64,000 bases of DNA from Streptomyces sp. V4I2 (GTDB lineage Bacteria > Actinomycetota > Actinomycetes > Streptomycetales > Streptomycetaceae). The stretch lies in NCBI RefSeq assembly GCF_030817655.1, contig NZ_JAUSZM010000003.1:10044001-10108000 (forward strand). The letters are read 5' to 3'. Shown one piece after another: positions 9,013 through 17,769 of the stretch. The notes under the pieces were generated by a model. The model was not told where the DNA came from. It saw only the letters and a program-made list of their open reading frames with translations, and made no database searches. Numbering within the stretch: position 1 is the first letter of the stretch; the number at the start of each line of letters is the position of its first letter. The translations under genes and the position numbers were made by a program.

Positions 9013-9038
9013 TCCACGCGTTCCACAGAGAGGTGCAA

Positions 9039-9377
9039 GTGACAGCAGACGACACGTACGGCCGACTCGACGACGATGACTACCCCGCCTACACCATGGG
9101 CCGGGCCGCCGAAATGCTCGGCACCACCCAAGGCTTCCTCCGCGCCATCGGAGAAGCCCGCCTCATCACCCCGCTCCGCTCCGCAGGCGGACACCGCCGC
9201 TACTCCCGCTACCAGCTGCGCATCGCCGCCCGCGCCCGGGAACTCGTCGACCACGGCACCCCCATCGAGGCCGCCTGCCGCATCATCATTCTTGAAGACC
9301 AGCTCAAAGAAGCCCAGCGCATCAACGCCGAGTACCGCGACGCCGCCGCATCAGCAAACCCGACGGCCGCGGCCTGA
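9039..9377 (+). CDS. small MerR-family DNA-binding regulator
   Basis: 112 residues. A MerR-type winged HTH covers about residues 16-55 (YTMGRAAEMLGTTQGFLRAI, then SAGGHRRYSRYQL); the GGHRRYS wing is typical. A helical tail follows (ARARELVDHGTPIEAACRI and EDQLKEAQRINAEYRDAA), which probably forms a coiled coil. It is too short for a ligand-binding domain. GTG at 9039 has AGAGAGG six bases upstream. Family members include BldC-like proteins that bind direct repeats; the CAGTAC array upstream is therefore of interest. Target genes are unknown. Confidence 0.85.
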   Translation: MTADDTYGRLDDDDYPAYTMGRAAEMLGTTQGFLRAIGEARLITPLRSAGGHRRYSRYQLRIAARARELVDHGTPIEAACRIIILEDQLKEAQRINAEYRDAAASANPTAAA

Positions 9378-9588
9378 GACGGCTGAAGCCTGCAAATCCC
9401 CAAAGAACATCGCGAAGCCACCCACTGCCCGGGACGCACGCACAGCGTTCCGGGCAACTTCGTCCACGGCCCTGGGGCTGAGACCTACGCACGGATGGTC
9501 ACCGCCTGCTGGGAACGGGTCCTCTCCGCAGGCGATGGAGCAGGACCCGCCGGCGCCGGCTGTCCGCCCAACCGGTCGGACGGGCGGC

Positions 9589-10491
9589 TCACGCCGGGAC
9601 GAAGGCGACCTGGAACATGCGAGGCCAGTGCTTGCCGGTGATCAGGAACTCGTTCGTTCCTGGTACGGCGGCGATGCCATTGAGTTGCTCGGCTCGGTCG
9701 GCTTCCGATGCCGTCAGGAGTCCGGCGGCGTCGATCTGCGCGGTGACGGCGCCGGTGTGCGGGTCGATGCGCACGATCGTGTCCGTGAGGTAGACGTTGG
9801 CGTAGATGGAGCCATCGGGCGCGCATTCCAATTCGTTGATGTATGTCACCGGTTGGCCGCCTTGGCGCACGCTGATGCCGCCCGTGCTTTTGAAGGTCTT
9901 GGGGTCACGGAAGGTGAGCCGGCTCGTGCCGTCGCTCATCACGAGCCGTTCCTGGTCGGCGACGCGTTGGTGGCACAGGCCCCAGCCTTCGCCCTCGTAC
10001 GTGACCCGGCGGCGTTCCGCGAGAGTGGTGGGGTCGCGCTCGATGGCGATGCCGTTGCGCCAGGTGAGTTGCCACAACTTGTCGCCGGCCAGAGTGATGC
10101 CCTCGCCGAACAGTGGCGCCGGCAGCTCGGCATACACCGTGGGCGGCCTGCCTGGCGGCCCTGCGCGCAGAGAGGACTGACCGACCAGTCCCGTGCTCTC
10201 GTACAGGGTTCCGCCGCGGAACTCCAGGCCCTGGGTGAAGGCCAGAGGATCGTGGGGAAAGGTCTCCCGAACCTGAGCCCGCAGCAACTGGACGCCGTGA
10301 GAGCTGGACCCAAGAGGCACTCCCGGCCCGGTCCCGGTCGTATCGTCGAGTGCGGACATCATCGGGCTGGAGGCCGGCACGCGGTCACGGTCGGCAAGGT
10401 CGACCGCTGAGTGCACAGCACTGTCATGGTCGGCGGCGCCGCACGCCCCGACAGCGCCGGTGAGCAGTGCCCCGACGGCTACCGCCACCAT
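9589..10491 (-). CDS. glutaminyl-peptide cyclotransferase, exported lipoprotein
   Basis: About 300 residues. The core is a glutamine cyclotransferase beta-propeller: FPHDPLAFTQGLEF, STGLVGQSSLR, LWQLTWRNG, GEGWGLCHQRV, MSDGTSRLTFRDP, YINELEC and EQLNGIAAVPGTNEFLITGK. These enzymes convert N-terminal Gln to pyroglutamate. The N-terminus MVAVAVGALLTGAVGAC ends in a lipobox-like Cys, so membrane anchoring outside the cell is likely. The signal peptide from ATG 10491 lacks the usual positive n-region and has only a weak Shine-Dalgarno, so a non-standard start slightly upstream is possible. It is convergent with the MerR-like gene. Confidence 0.85.
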   Translation of the reverse strand: MVAVAVGALLTGAVGACGAADHDSAVHSAVDLADRDRVPASSPMMSALDDTTGTGPGVPLGSSSHGVQLLRAQVRETFPHDPLAFTQGLEFRGGTLYESTGLVGQSSLRAGPPGRPPTVYAELPAPLFGEGITLAGDKLWQLTWRNGIAIERDPTTLAERRRVTYEGEGWGLCHQRVADQERLVMSDGTSRLTFRDPKTFKSTGGISVRQGGQPVTYINELECAPDGSIYANVYLTDTIVRIDPHTGAVTAQIDAAGLLTASEADRAEQLNGIAAVPGTNEFLITGKHWPRMFQVAFVPA

Positions 10492-10916
10492 CCCTGCTGC
10501 CCATGCGCGGTTGCTCGATCCGGTCCTTCCCGTGTGACGTGAGGTGCCGAACTGGTGGCCCGCCCTACCGCATCCAGAACCCGCCGACAGGGCCGTCGGC
10601 CGTCGGCGGGCCCATGCGAATGCTGCTCGGCGTGCGGCTGGTGTTCCCTGGCGCACAGAGTCACTCCCTCCTGGTGCGTCACACGGATGCGCCGACGAGC
10701 TGAGGGCCGGACACCTTGGCATCTCGGGCCTTCGGCGCACTCTTCGCACGTGCGGTCCATCCGTCGACCGCAGGCGACCGGCGACCGTGATCGTGGGGCG
10801 TCCGCGGTGTGTGGTGCTGACGAAGGAAGAGATGCCCGCAGCAGCGTCGTCGCGCATCCGGGCCACCGCGCCGGACGGAACCCGCCGCGAACAGCAGCAT
10901 GATGCTTACGAGCGCA
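10492..10916. other. intergenic stretch with a 9-bp inverted repeat
   Basis: No gene is recognised in these 425 bp between the cyclotransferase start and the LysR stop. CCCGCCGAC at 10580-10588 and GTCGGCGGG at 10602-10610 form a possible hairpin, which could sit in the leader of the cyclotransferase gene or terminate LysR transcription coming from the right. Confidence 0.4.
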
Positions 10917-11822
10917 TCAAGCACTGGCCGGCGGCGGCGCGAGATCGGCCGCGACCTCGACGGCGATCTCGATGGCCCGGCGGGCAAGTGGTGAGTGGGT
11001 ACGTCCGGCCCGCCAGTGCAGGTGGATCTCCCGCGACGGCAGGGACGGCTGTAGCTCGTGGACACGGAGCCTGTTGTCGGACGGGACATCGGCACCGCGG
11101 ATGGCGAGCCAGGGCAGCACCGCCGATCCCAGGCCGGCTCGCACCATCGACAACAGGGTGTCGTTGACCGCGCTGCGGAACACGACCTGCGGACGGGCAC
11201 CGCTGCGGGCGAGGGCCTGCTCCATCAGGGGCTGGTCGCAGGTCAGCGGCCAGGCCACCATCGGTGCCCCGTCGAGCCGCTCCAGCGGGACCGGACCGTC
11301 GGGGAAGGTGCCGGCGCCTGCCACCAGCAGGTACGGATCGTCGAGCAGCTTGCGGTGCTCGACGTCGCCGTCGATGCGGCCGTCGTAGAACAGCAGGTCG
11401 AGGTCACCGATCTGCGGCTGCTCCGGCTCTTCCTCGGACAACCTGATGTCGCAGCCGGGGTGCTCGTCTCGCAGCCGGCGTACGACCGACGGCAGGATCA
11501 CGTTGGACACGCTCTGGAAGGTGCCGATGTCGATCCGGCCGTCTCCCGCCTTGAACCGGTCCACGGCGTCCGTCAATGCCTCCGCCTTCGCCAGCAGTTC
11601 GCGACCCTGGTTGAGGACCACGGAGCCCAGGGGGGTGAGCCGTACCGGTTTGGGGCCGCCCGGCCGGTCGAACACCGGACCGCCGACGGCCCTCTCCAAC
11701 GCGGCGATCTGTTGGCTCACCGTCGACTGGGTGTACCCGAGACGGGTGGCCGCCCGACCGAACGAGCCCTCCTCGGCTATGGCGGCCATCGCCGCCAGAT
11801 GGCGCAGCTCGACGTTGCTCAC
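10917..11822 (-). CDS. LysR-family transcriptional regulator
   Basis: 301 residues, the normal LysR length. The N-terminal winged HTH is clear (NVELRHLAAMAAIAEEGSFG, TRLGYTQSTVSQQIAALE). A LysR substrate-binding domain follows (about residues 90-290), including LLDDPYLLVAGAG and GLGSAVLPWLAI. I chose GTG at 11822 because VSNVELRHL is the typical beginning; ATG at 11846 would add eight residues and lacks a Shine-Dalgarno. The frame continues far upstream but overlaps the divergent hydrolase. It is divergent from the hydrolase/flavin-oxidoreductase pair, the classical arrangement for LysR control of the neighbouring operon. Confidence 0.92.
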   Translation of the reverse strand: MSNVELRHLAAMAAIAEEGSFGRAATRLGYTQSTVSQQIAALERAVGGPVFDRPGGPKPVRLTPLGSVVLNQGRELLAKAEALTDAVDRFKAGDGRIDIGTFQSVSNVILPSVVRRLRDEHPGCDIRLSEEEPEQPQIGDLDLLFYDGRIDGDVEHRKLLDDPYLLVAGAGTFPDGPVPLERLDGAPMVAWPLTCDQPLMEQALARSGARPQVVFRSAVNDTLLSMVRAGLGSAVLPWLAIRGADVPSDNRLRVHELQPSLPSREIHLHWRAGRTHSPLARRAIEIAVEVAADLAPPPASA

Positions 11823-11852
11823 GTGTTCCAGCGTAGCGACGCCCATTGCCAC

Positions 11853-11883
11853 AAGCGATCGAATCAATCGGAAATCATCGCTT
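11853..11883. promoter_or_regulatory. candidate LysR operator
   Basis: AAGCGAT (11853-11859) and ATCGCTT (11877-11883) form an inverted repeat centred at 11868 in the gap between the divergent LysR and hydrolase starts. AT-rich dyads of this size are where LysR proteins usually bind. The assignment rests on position and symmetry only. Confidence 0.55.
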
Positions 11884-11918
11884 TTCACAATCGATGCGCG
11901 GGCTCTAGCGTGCCAGAC

Positions 11919-12773
11919 ATGACCCCACATCAATCTCACGGCGAGCAACTCCTCAAAATCAACGGCACCGAGCTGTGTGTCGAGACCTTCGGCGACCGTG
12001 CGACCCCGCCGATCATGCTGGTCGCCGGGTCGGCCGCCTCGATGCTGTGGTGGGACGCCGAACTGTGCGAACAGATCGCCGCCCGTGGCCGGTTCGTGGT
12101 CCGCTACGACCATCGGGACACCGGCCGCTCGGCCTGCTACCCACCGGGACAGCCGGCGTACTCGTTCACCGACCTGACTCTGGACGTGCTTGGCATCCAG
12201 GACGTCTCGGGCATCGAGCGCGCCCATGTGGTCTGTCAATCGATGTTCGGCGGGATCGGACTCATGCTCGGGGTGGACCATCCCGATCGGGTGGCGTCGC
12301 TGACGTTCGTCTCGAGCTCGACCGGGGCCGACGATCTGCCGCCGCCGTCGAGCGACCTGGCCATGCCGGCCGAGCCGGATGCCTCCGACGCGGCCGCGGT
12401 CGTCGAGTACGTGGTCGCCGCCTCGAGGGCGTACGCCGGTGGCTCGCCGTACTTCGACGAGGCCGAGATCCGAGCCTTGGTCGAACGTGACGTGGCGCGC
12501 GCCAGGAGCTACGCGTCGACTCTGGTCAACCACTACGCCATCGAGTTCGACGGGCCGGCCCGAGGCGGCTTCGGCGACATCGCGGCGCCGACGCTCGTGG
12601 TCCACGGCGACCACGACCCACTCCTTCCGCCGGCACACGGAGAGGCGCTGCGCGACGCGATCCCCGGTGCGGAGCTGCTGGTCCTCGAGGGAGCCGGGCA
12701 CGACCTGCCGAGGCCGGTGTGGGACGACTTCGTGTCGGCTCTGGCGCGGCACACAGAAGGAGGCCGCTCATGA
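11919..12773 (+). CDS. alpha/beta hydrolase
   Basis: 284 residues with a complete alpha/beta-hydrolase layout. An oxyanion stretch near LVAGSAASMLWW is followed by RYDHRDTGRS. The nucleophile elbow is VVCQSMFGG, where Cys replaces the usual first Gly of GxSxG. The acid lies in HGDHDPLLP and the His in GAGHDLP. Similar proteins are annotated as esterases or aclacinomycin-methylesterase-like enzymes. The gene starts at ATG 11919 and its TGA overlaps the ATG of the flavin oxidoreductase (ATGA), so the two are co-translated. LysR lies divergently upstream. Confidence 0.88.
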   Translation: MTPHQSHGEQLLKINGTELCVETFGDRATPPIMLVAGSAASMLWWDAELCEQIAARGRFVVRYDHRDTGRSACYPPGQPAYSFTDLTLDVLGIQDVSGIERAHVVCQSMFGGIGLMLGVDHPDRVASLTFVSSSTGADDLPPPSSDLAMPAEPDASDAAAVVEYVVAASRAYAGGSPYFDEAEIRALVERDVARARSYASTLVNHYAIEFDGPARGGFGDIAAPTLVVHGDHDPLLPPAHGEALRDAIPGAELLVLEGAGHDLPRPVWDDFVSALARHTEGGRS

Positions 12774-13582
12774 ACCGGCTACGGTCGGCCCTCTGGCTGC
12801 CGCTCTTCGACGACCTCGCCGACCCGCGGGTGGTCGCGCGCCTGGCCGCCGACGCGGAGGAAGCCGGGTGGGACGGCTGCTTCGTGTGGGATCACCTGTG
12901 CTGGCGGGCGCCGGTCCGACAGGTCGCCGACTCGTGGATCGCGCTGGCGGCGATCGCGACCGCGACCGAGCGGCTCCGCCTCGGCCCGATGGTGTCGGCG
13001 CTTGCCCGTCGACGGCCGGCCAAGGTCGCGCGGGAGACCGCGACGCTGGATCGACTCAGCGACGGCCGCCTCACCCTCGGCGTCGGCCTCGGCAGTGACC
13101 GGTTCGCCGGCGAGCTGTCCAAGACCGGCGAGGAGGTCGACGACCGGCGGCGCGGGCGGATGCTCGACGAGTCCTTGGCGATCCTGGCCGCCGCCTGGTC
13201 CGGCGAGCCGGTGCATCACCGCGGCGAGCACTACACCGTCGACGACATGACGTTCCTGCCGCGACCGGTTCAGCGGCCCGGCGTGCCGGTGTGGGCCGCC
13301 GGATTCCCGGGCAACGTCAAGCCGATCCGCAGGGCCGCCCGGCTCGACGGCTTCTTCCCGGTCAATCTCGAGCACCCGGATCAGCTCGCCGAGGCCGTCG
13401 GCGCCCTCACCGAACTGCGCCACGGCGAGATGTCCTCGTACGACATCGCCGTCAGTCTGCCGCCCGGTGTCGATCCCGAGCCGTACGCGCAGGCCGGCGC
13501 GACGTGGCGGCTGGCGGAGTTCGAACCGGGTGTACGGCTCGACGCCGTGCGCGGCGTGATCCAGGACGGCCCAGCGGCGTGA
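12770..13582 (+). CDS. LLM-class flavin-dependent oxidoreductase
   Basis: 270 residues of the luciferase-like monooxygenase superfamily. Typical signatures: EEAGWDGCFVWDHL, RLRLGPMVSALARRRP, ATLDRLSDGRLTLGVGLGS, and the later FLPRPVQRPGVPVWAAG. These enzymes use reduced flavin (FMN or F420); which one is not clear from sequence. ATG at 12770 has a strong AAGGAGG seven bases upstream and overlaps the hydrolase stop by 4 bp. With the hydrolase it forms an operon probably governed by the divergent LysR protein. Confidence 0.9.
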   Translation: MNRLRSALWLPLFDDLADPRVVARLAADAEEAGWDGCFVWDHLCWRAPVRQVADSWIALAAIATATERLRLGPMVSALARRRPAKVARETATLDRLSDGRLTLGVGLGSDRFAGELSKTGEEVDDRRRGRMLDESLAILAAAWSGEPVHHRGEHYTVDDMTFLPRPVQRPGVPVWAAGFPGNVKPIRRAARLDGFFPVNLEHPDQLAEAVGALTELRHGEMSSYDIAVSLPPGVDPEPYAQAGATWRLAEFEPGVRLDAVRGVIQDGPAA

Positions 13583-14036
13583 GGACGCGGTCGCGCCGTT
13601 CGACTACGAGGCGCCTCCTGCACACACTCCGCTGCAGCTACCCACATCACCGGTATACCCGCACCCTCATCGTGCGGAATGCGCTCACGGCAAGGACGGT
13701 CTCGGGGGAGCGTCCGGCTCGCCCCCATCCGGCGCATGCCGAGGATTCCCGGCCCGCCGTCGAATCACTGGCCGGTGTGCTGGACACCGCAGAGTCACCC
13801 GTGACGATCGCGGCGATCGGCCCCCTGCCCAATTTTGCGCTCCTCTTGGCCGTCTGCCCGCAGCTCAGCCGCCGCATAGGTCGCCTCGCTGGACAAGGCC
13901 CCCTGCGGTCTTACCGTTCAACTCACTTCAGCTGAAGGCTCCTGTACAGCCCTCAGCCGCCTCCGCTACGTTGACGAGCAGAATCGGGCTCGTCGACGCG
14001 TTGGTGGCTGGGAGGCGCGTCTCCTCGACGTGCCCG
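13583..14036. other. intergenic stretch, nothing recognised
   Basis: About 450 bp between the flavin oxidoreductase stop and the MFS pseudogene. Open frames exist but carry no motif. It probably contains the promoter for the transporter remnant. Confidence 0.35.
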
Positions 14037-15300
14037 ATGGAGACATCAGTGTCATACCGCTCTCTGCTGCGCGTTGCGGGCGCCGGCTTCTTCCCCTTGG
14101 GATTTTCCGCCCGCCTGCCATACGCGGCCTCGGCCCTCGCCAGTCTCATCCTGCTCCAGGCATCGACCGGCAGCTACGCCTTCGCCGGCCTCGCCAGCGC
14201 GGCCCAGAGCATCGCCATTGCCATCGGCGGCCCCCTGGTGGGGGCCCTGGCGGATCGCCACGGCCACCGAGCCGTCGGCGTTGCTGCCGCACTCGCCAAC
14301 TTCGCTGCCTGGGCCGCCCTGTTGGTCGCGAGTCACGGCACCCGGGAGGGCATGTTCGCGGCGGCCACTCTGGTGGGCCTGACGCAACCTCAAGTCGGTC
14401 CTCTCGTACGAGTGCACTGGTCCCGTCTGGTGCGCTCGCACGACGCGCACCATTTGTTGCCCGTGGCGCTGTCCTATGAGGCATCCGCGGATGAGCTGAG
14501 CTTCGTCGCCGGCCCCGCGCTCGTCGGGCTGCTGGCCGCACTCAGCCCCCTTGCCCCCGCCGTGGCGACCATGTTCCTGATCGCGGGAAGCACCCTTCCC
14601 TTCGCACTGCTCTACGCCCACCGCTCCACGCACCGACCCTCTTCAGGCGAGCACGAGAAGGCGCACACCTGCCACGTCGTCCCCTGGCCGTCATGTTCCT
14701 GGCGATGGTTGCCATGGGGGCGGTCTTCGGAGCAGTCCAGACGGCCGTCACCGTGTACGCCGGCACGATCGACAAGCCCGGCGCCTCCGGGCTCTTGTAC
14801 GCCGAGTTCGGCATCGGCAGTGCCCTGGCCGGCCTCGCCTGCGCCTGGCTCCCACAGCGGTTCTCCCTGCGCGCCCGCTACGTCTCGTTCGCCACGGCAC
14901 TCTTCGGCGGCATGCTGATCCTCTTCATCGGCGCCCAGCTCGTGTCCCTTCCGGTCGCCGTCGCGCTGGCCGGCTTCACCGTCGCGCCGTACATGATCAG
15001 CATCTACGCCCTGACCGAGCGGCTGGCCCCACTGCCCGGGCTGCGATCGCCATGACCGTCCTGTGCGCCGGCGGCCCCCTCGGGACAGCCGCCGGACAGG
15101 CGGTCTCCGGCGGCTTCGCGGAAACTCACGGCGTCGAAGGAGCCCTCCTGGCTGCCCTCGTCGTGGCAGCAGGCGCGCTCGTGCTCGCCCTGTGGGCATT
15201 CCTGGTCGATAGGGGTCGCAACATCTGGATCATCGACCGCGTACCGGCCAAGGACCAGGTGTCCCGAGAGCCCGTCGAACAGTCGCAGAACGCCCTCTGA
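14037..15300 (+). pseudogene. MFS transporter split by two frameshifts
   Basis: Three consecutive frames together give one ~420-residue major facilitator. Part 1 (14037 to ~14680) holds the N-terminal helices, with LVGALADRHGHRAVG as the loop 2-3 motif. Part 2 (about 14690-15045) starts at AVMFLAMVAMGAVFGAVQT. Part 3 (about 15045-15300) covers MTVLCAGGPLGTAAGQAVSG to the C-terminus. Each shift is a single-base change; near 15040 the correct reading would join LAP to ARAAIAMT. Either the gene is broken or there are two indel errors. Family context suggests a drug or sugar efflux pump. No obvious partner gene is adjacent. Confidence 0.82.
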
Positions 15301-15525
15301 ACAACAGCGGCCCGGCCGGCGCTCGCCCGAGCTCCCCGGCGAGGGCACTGTCTGCCGGGCCGGCTGGTGTGGGAGTGGGAAGCCGGTCCGACGTGTCGCC
15401 AGCCTCCGAGCAGAGAGACCGCTCGGTCCAGCAAAGCGATGATGGCGGCGGCTCCTACCGCCGTCCCGCCCTCGGTCAGGGCGGATCGCAGCCGTTGCAG
15501 GGCGCTGACACGCTGCTGGCTCCGG

Positions 15526-16464
15526 TCACCATGCGTTGATGACCGGCGCGTCGGGTTCCTGCTGCCGCCAGGCCTCGTTGAGGCGCACGAGCCGGTCTGC
15601 GGCGGCGATGCCGCGCAGGGACGCGACCTTGCCGTCGCTGACTTCGAACGCCACGGCGCCCACGACCCGGTCGTCGACCACGGCGAGGACGGCCGGGGAG
15701 CCGTTGACCCACGCGATATGCATCGCGGGCGAGCCGCCGGCCAGCCGCCGCTTCGCCGGCGTGGGCTTGAAGCCGGCCCGCACGTAGGAGGCGACCCGCT
15801 CACGCGTCTTGTACCGCAACAGCCGCTTGGCCAGTCCGGCGCCGTCCGAGACCGCCGTCACGTCGTCGGTGAGCAGCGCCACCAGCCGTTCCGTGCGCCC
15901 GGACATGGCGGCGGCGAGGAACTCCTCGACGACCCGGCGCGCGGACGCGGGGTCGGCCTGGCCGCCGCGGCGGCGCTCGGCGGCGACCCGGATCCGAGCG
16001 CGGTGGACATGCTGCTGGCTCGCGGACTCGGTGATGTCGAGGATCCCGGCGATCTCGGCGTGGCTGTACGAGAAGGCCTCACGCAGGACGTAGACGGCCC
16101 GCTCGACCGGCGAGAGGCGCTCCAAGAGGGTCAGTACGGCCAAGGACACCGATTCGCGCTGTTCGAAGGTGTCGGCAGGGTCGAGCATCGGGTCGCCCTC
16201 GAGGAGCGGCTCGGGCAACCAGGCGCCGGCTGCTCGCTCGTGGCGCGCCTGCGCCGAGCGGAGCCGGTCGAGGCAGATGTTGGTGACGACCTTGGTGAGC
16301 CAGGCTTCCGGCACCTCGACCCGTTCGCGGTCCGCGGCCTGCCAGCGCAGGAACGTGTCCTGCACGGCGTCCTCGGCGTCGGCGGCCGAGCCGAGCAGAC
16401 GGTACGCCAGCGAGGCCAGCCGGCCCCGGCTGGCCTCGAACCGATCGATGGCTGCGCTGTCCAT
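15526..16464 (-). CDS. sigJ: ECF41-type RNA polymerase sigma factor (SigJ-like)
   Basis: 312 residues. Sigma region 2 spans about residues 10-75 (YRLLGSAADAEDAVQDTFLRW). The ECF41 hallmark WLPEPL lies in the linker near residue 84. Region 4 is around 110-165 (LSPVERAVYVLREAFSYSHA, ITESASQQHVHRAR). A SnoaL-like C-terminal domain follows (about 185-300), ending with DGKVASLRGIAAADRL. In studied ECF41 proteins this domain, rather than an anti-sigma factor, tunes activity, and the target is usually an adjacent oxidoreductase-type gene. Here the gene lies 10 bp downstream of an NADH-dehydrogenase-like flavoprotein on the same strand, which fits. Confidence 0.9.
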   Translation of the reverse strand: MDSAAIDRFEASRGRLASLAYRLLGSAADAEDAVQDTFLRWQAADRERVEVPEAWLTKVVTNICLDRLRSAQARHERAAGAWLPEPLLEGDPMLDPADTFEQRESVSLAVLTLLERLSPVERAVYVLREAFSYSHAEIAGILDITESASQQHVHRARIRVAAERRRGGQADPASARRVVEEFLAAAMSGRTERLVALLTDDVTAVSDGAGLAKRLLRYKTRERVASYVRAGFKPTPAKRRLAGGSPAMHIAWVNGSPAVLAVVDDRVVGAVAFEVSDGKVASLRGIAAADRLVRLNEAWRQQEPDAPVINAW

Positions 16465-16474
16465 GCGGAGCAGC

Positions 16475-17674
16475 CTATGCGGCGACCCTTACACCGGCCC
16501 GGTCTGGGGCGGTGGCCAGGCGACGCTTGCGCTTCGGCATGCCGAAGGTCGGGTGGGCGATGCCCCACCCGGCCCCCTTGAGTACGCCCGACTTGAGCCG
16601 CGCGGCGGTCCGGCCGCCCAGGTACCAGGACTTCGACCGGACGTCCTCGTCCACCATCTGGAAGATCGCGTCCCGCCGCCCGAGGCTGATGTGGTTGCCG
16701 TAGTACTTCAGCCCGGTGGCTGGGACCTCGCTGCCCGTCAGGCGCGCGATGATCGCGGCGGTCGCCTGCATGTTGGTGAACCCGGCCGAGGCACAGGACA
16801 TCGGCAGCGGCCGGCCGTTTTCGCCGATCGCGTAGGCGCAGTCACCGGCGGCGTAGACGTCCGGGTGCGAGACCGAGCGCATGGTGCGGTCGACGACGAT
16901 CTGGCCGGTCTCGGCGACCTCCAGGCCGCTGGCGGCCGCGATGGGGTGTACGGCGAACCCGGCCGACCACACGGTCACATCGGCCGGGATGTACGGCCCG
17001 GCGACACCGCCGGCGATCGCCCGTGTCGGCTCGACGGCTTCGACAGCGGTGTGTTCGTGGACGGTGATGCCGAGCCGGTCGAAGGCCTGGCGCAGGTGAC
17101 GGCGAGCCTTCGGGGAGAGCCAGGCGCCCAGTTCGCCGCGGGCGGCGAGCGCGACCGAGAGGTCGGGCCGGGACTCGGCGAACTCGGTGGCGGTCTCGAT
17201 GCCGGTCAGCCCCTCACCGACGACCAGCACGGTGCCGCCCTCGCCCAGGCCGGCCAGGCGCTCGCGCAGACGCAGCGCCGAGGACCGGCCGGTCACATCG
17301 AAGGCGTACTCGGCCACGCCGGGGACGCCATGGTGGGCTACGGAGCTGCCGAGCGCGTAGAGAAGCGTGTCGTAGGTGAGCTCGCCGTCCTCGCCGTCCT
17401 CGCCGGTCACGGCGACGGTCCTGCGCTCGGGGTCGACGCCGGTGACGCGCGCCAGGCGGAGCCGCACCCCGGTGCCCGCGAACACGTCGGCGAGCTTGCG
17501 GAACGTGAGGTCCTGGCCGATCGCGAGCTGGTGGAGCCGCATCCGCTCAACGAAGTCGGGCACGGCGTTGACGACGGTGATCTCGGTGTCGGCGGGGGAG
17601 AGCCGACGGGCCAGGTTTCCGGCGGCGAAGGCCCCGGCGTATCCGGCGCCGAGTACGACGATGCGGTGCTTCAT
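16475..17674 (-). CDS. FAD/NAD(P)-dependent oxidoreductase, NDH-2-like
   Basis: 399 residues with two dinucleotide folds. The FAD motif is VVLGAGYAGAFAAG at the N-terminus and the NAD(P) motif is VLVVGEGLTGIETATEF near residue 155. VYAAGDCAYA near 290 is the conserved FAD-binding end motif. The family includes type II NADH:quinone dehydrogenases and related flavoproteins; no C-terminal membrane helix is evident. ATG at 17674 has AGGAGC six bases upstream. The gene is first in a two-gene unit with the ECF41 sigma factor and is its likely target. A TGTCA...CGTC pair upstream (about 17713-17735) resembles ECF41 promoter elements, but the spacing looks short. Confidence 0.88.
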   Translation of the reverse strand: MKHRIVVLGAGYAGAFAAGNLARRLSPADTEITVVNAVPDFVERMRLHQLAIGQDLTFRKLADVFAGTGVRLRLARVTGVDPERRTVAVTGEDGEDGELTYDTLLYALGSSVAHHGVPGVAEYAFDVTGRSSALRLRERLAGLGEGGTVLVVGEGLTGIETATEFAESRPDLSVALAARGELGAWLSPKARRHLRQAFDRLGITVHEHTAVEAVEPTRAIAGGVAGPYIPADVTVWSAGFAVHPIAAASGLEVAETGQIVVDRTMRSVSHPDVYAAGDCAYAIGENGRPLPMSCASAGFTNMQATAAIIARLTGSEVPATGLKYYGNHISLGRRDAIFQMVDEDVRSKSWYLGGRTAARLKSGVLKGAGWGIAHPTFGMPKRKRRLATAPDRAGVRVAA

Positions 17675-17769
17675 GGCGTTGCTCCTGTCTCGTTCGCGTG
17701 CCCCTTGAACGAGACGGCGCTCCGATTGCTGACAGGAGGCGGGTGTGACGCGGGTCACCGAACCAGCGC

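Larger units (their letters stand above)
7922..9038. other. 1.1-kb region without a convincing gene, with CAGTAC repeats
   Basis: No frame on either strand shows a recognisable protein. The plus strand is visibly G/T-rich around 8200-8450. CAGTAC occurs at 8508, 8551, 8700, 8715, 8724, 8742 and 8944, and three copies of CCAGCAGTACG lie within 53 bp (8696-8748). A 12-bp hairpin (8981-9012) ends the region just upstream of the MerR-like gene. I read it as a long regulatory leader or repeat array belonging to that gene. Confidence 0.45.

Noticed and set aside
11823..12752. Long N-terminal extension of the LysR protein
   Set aside because: It is the antisense of the divergent alpha/beta hydrolase; LysR homology begins at GTG 11822.
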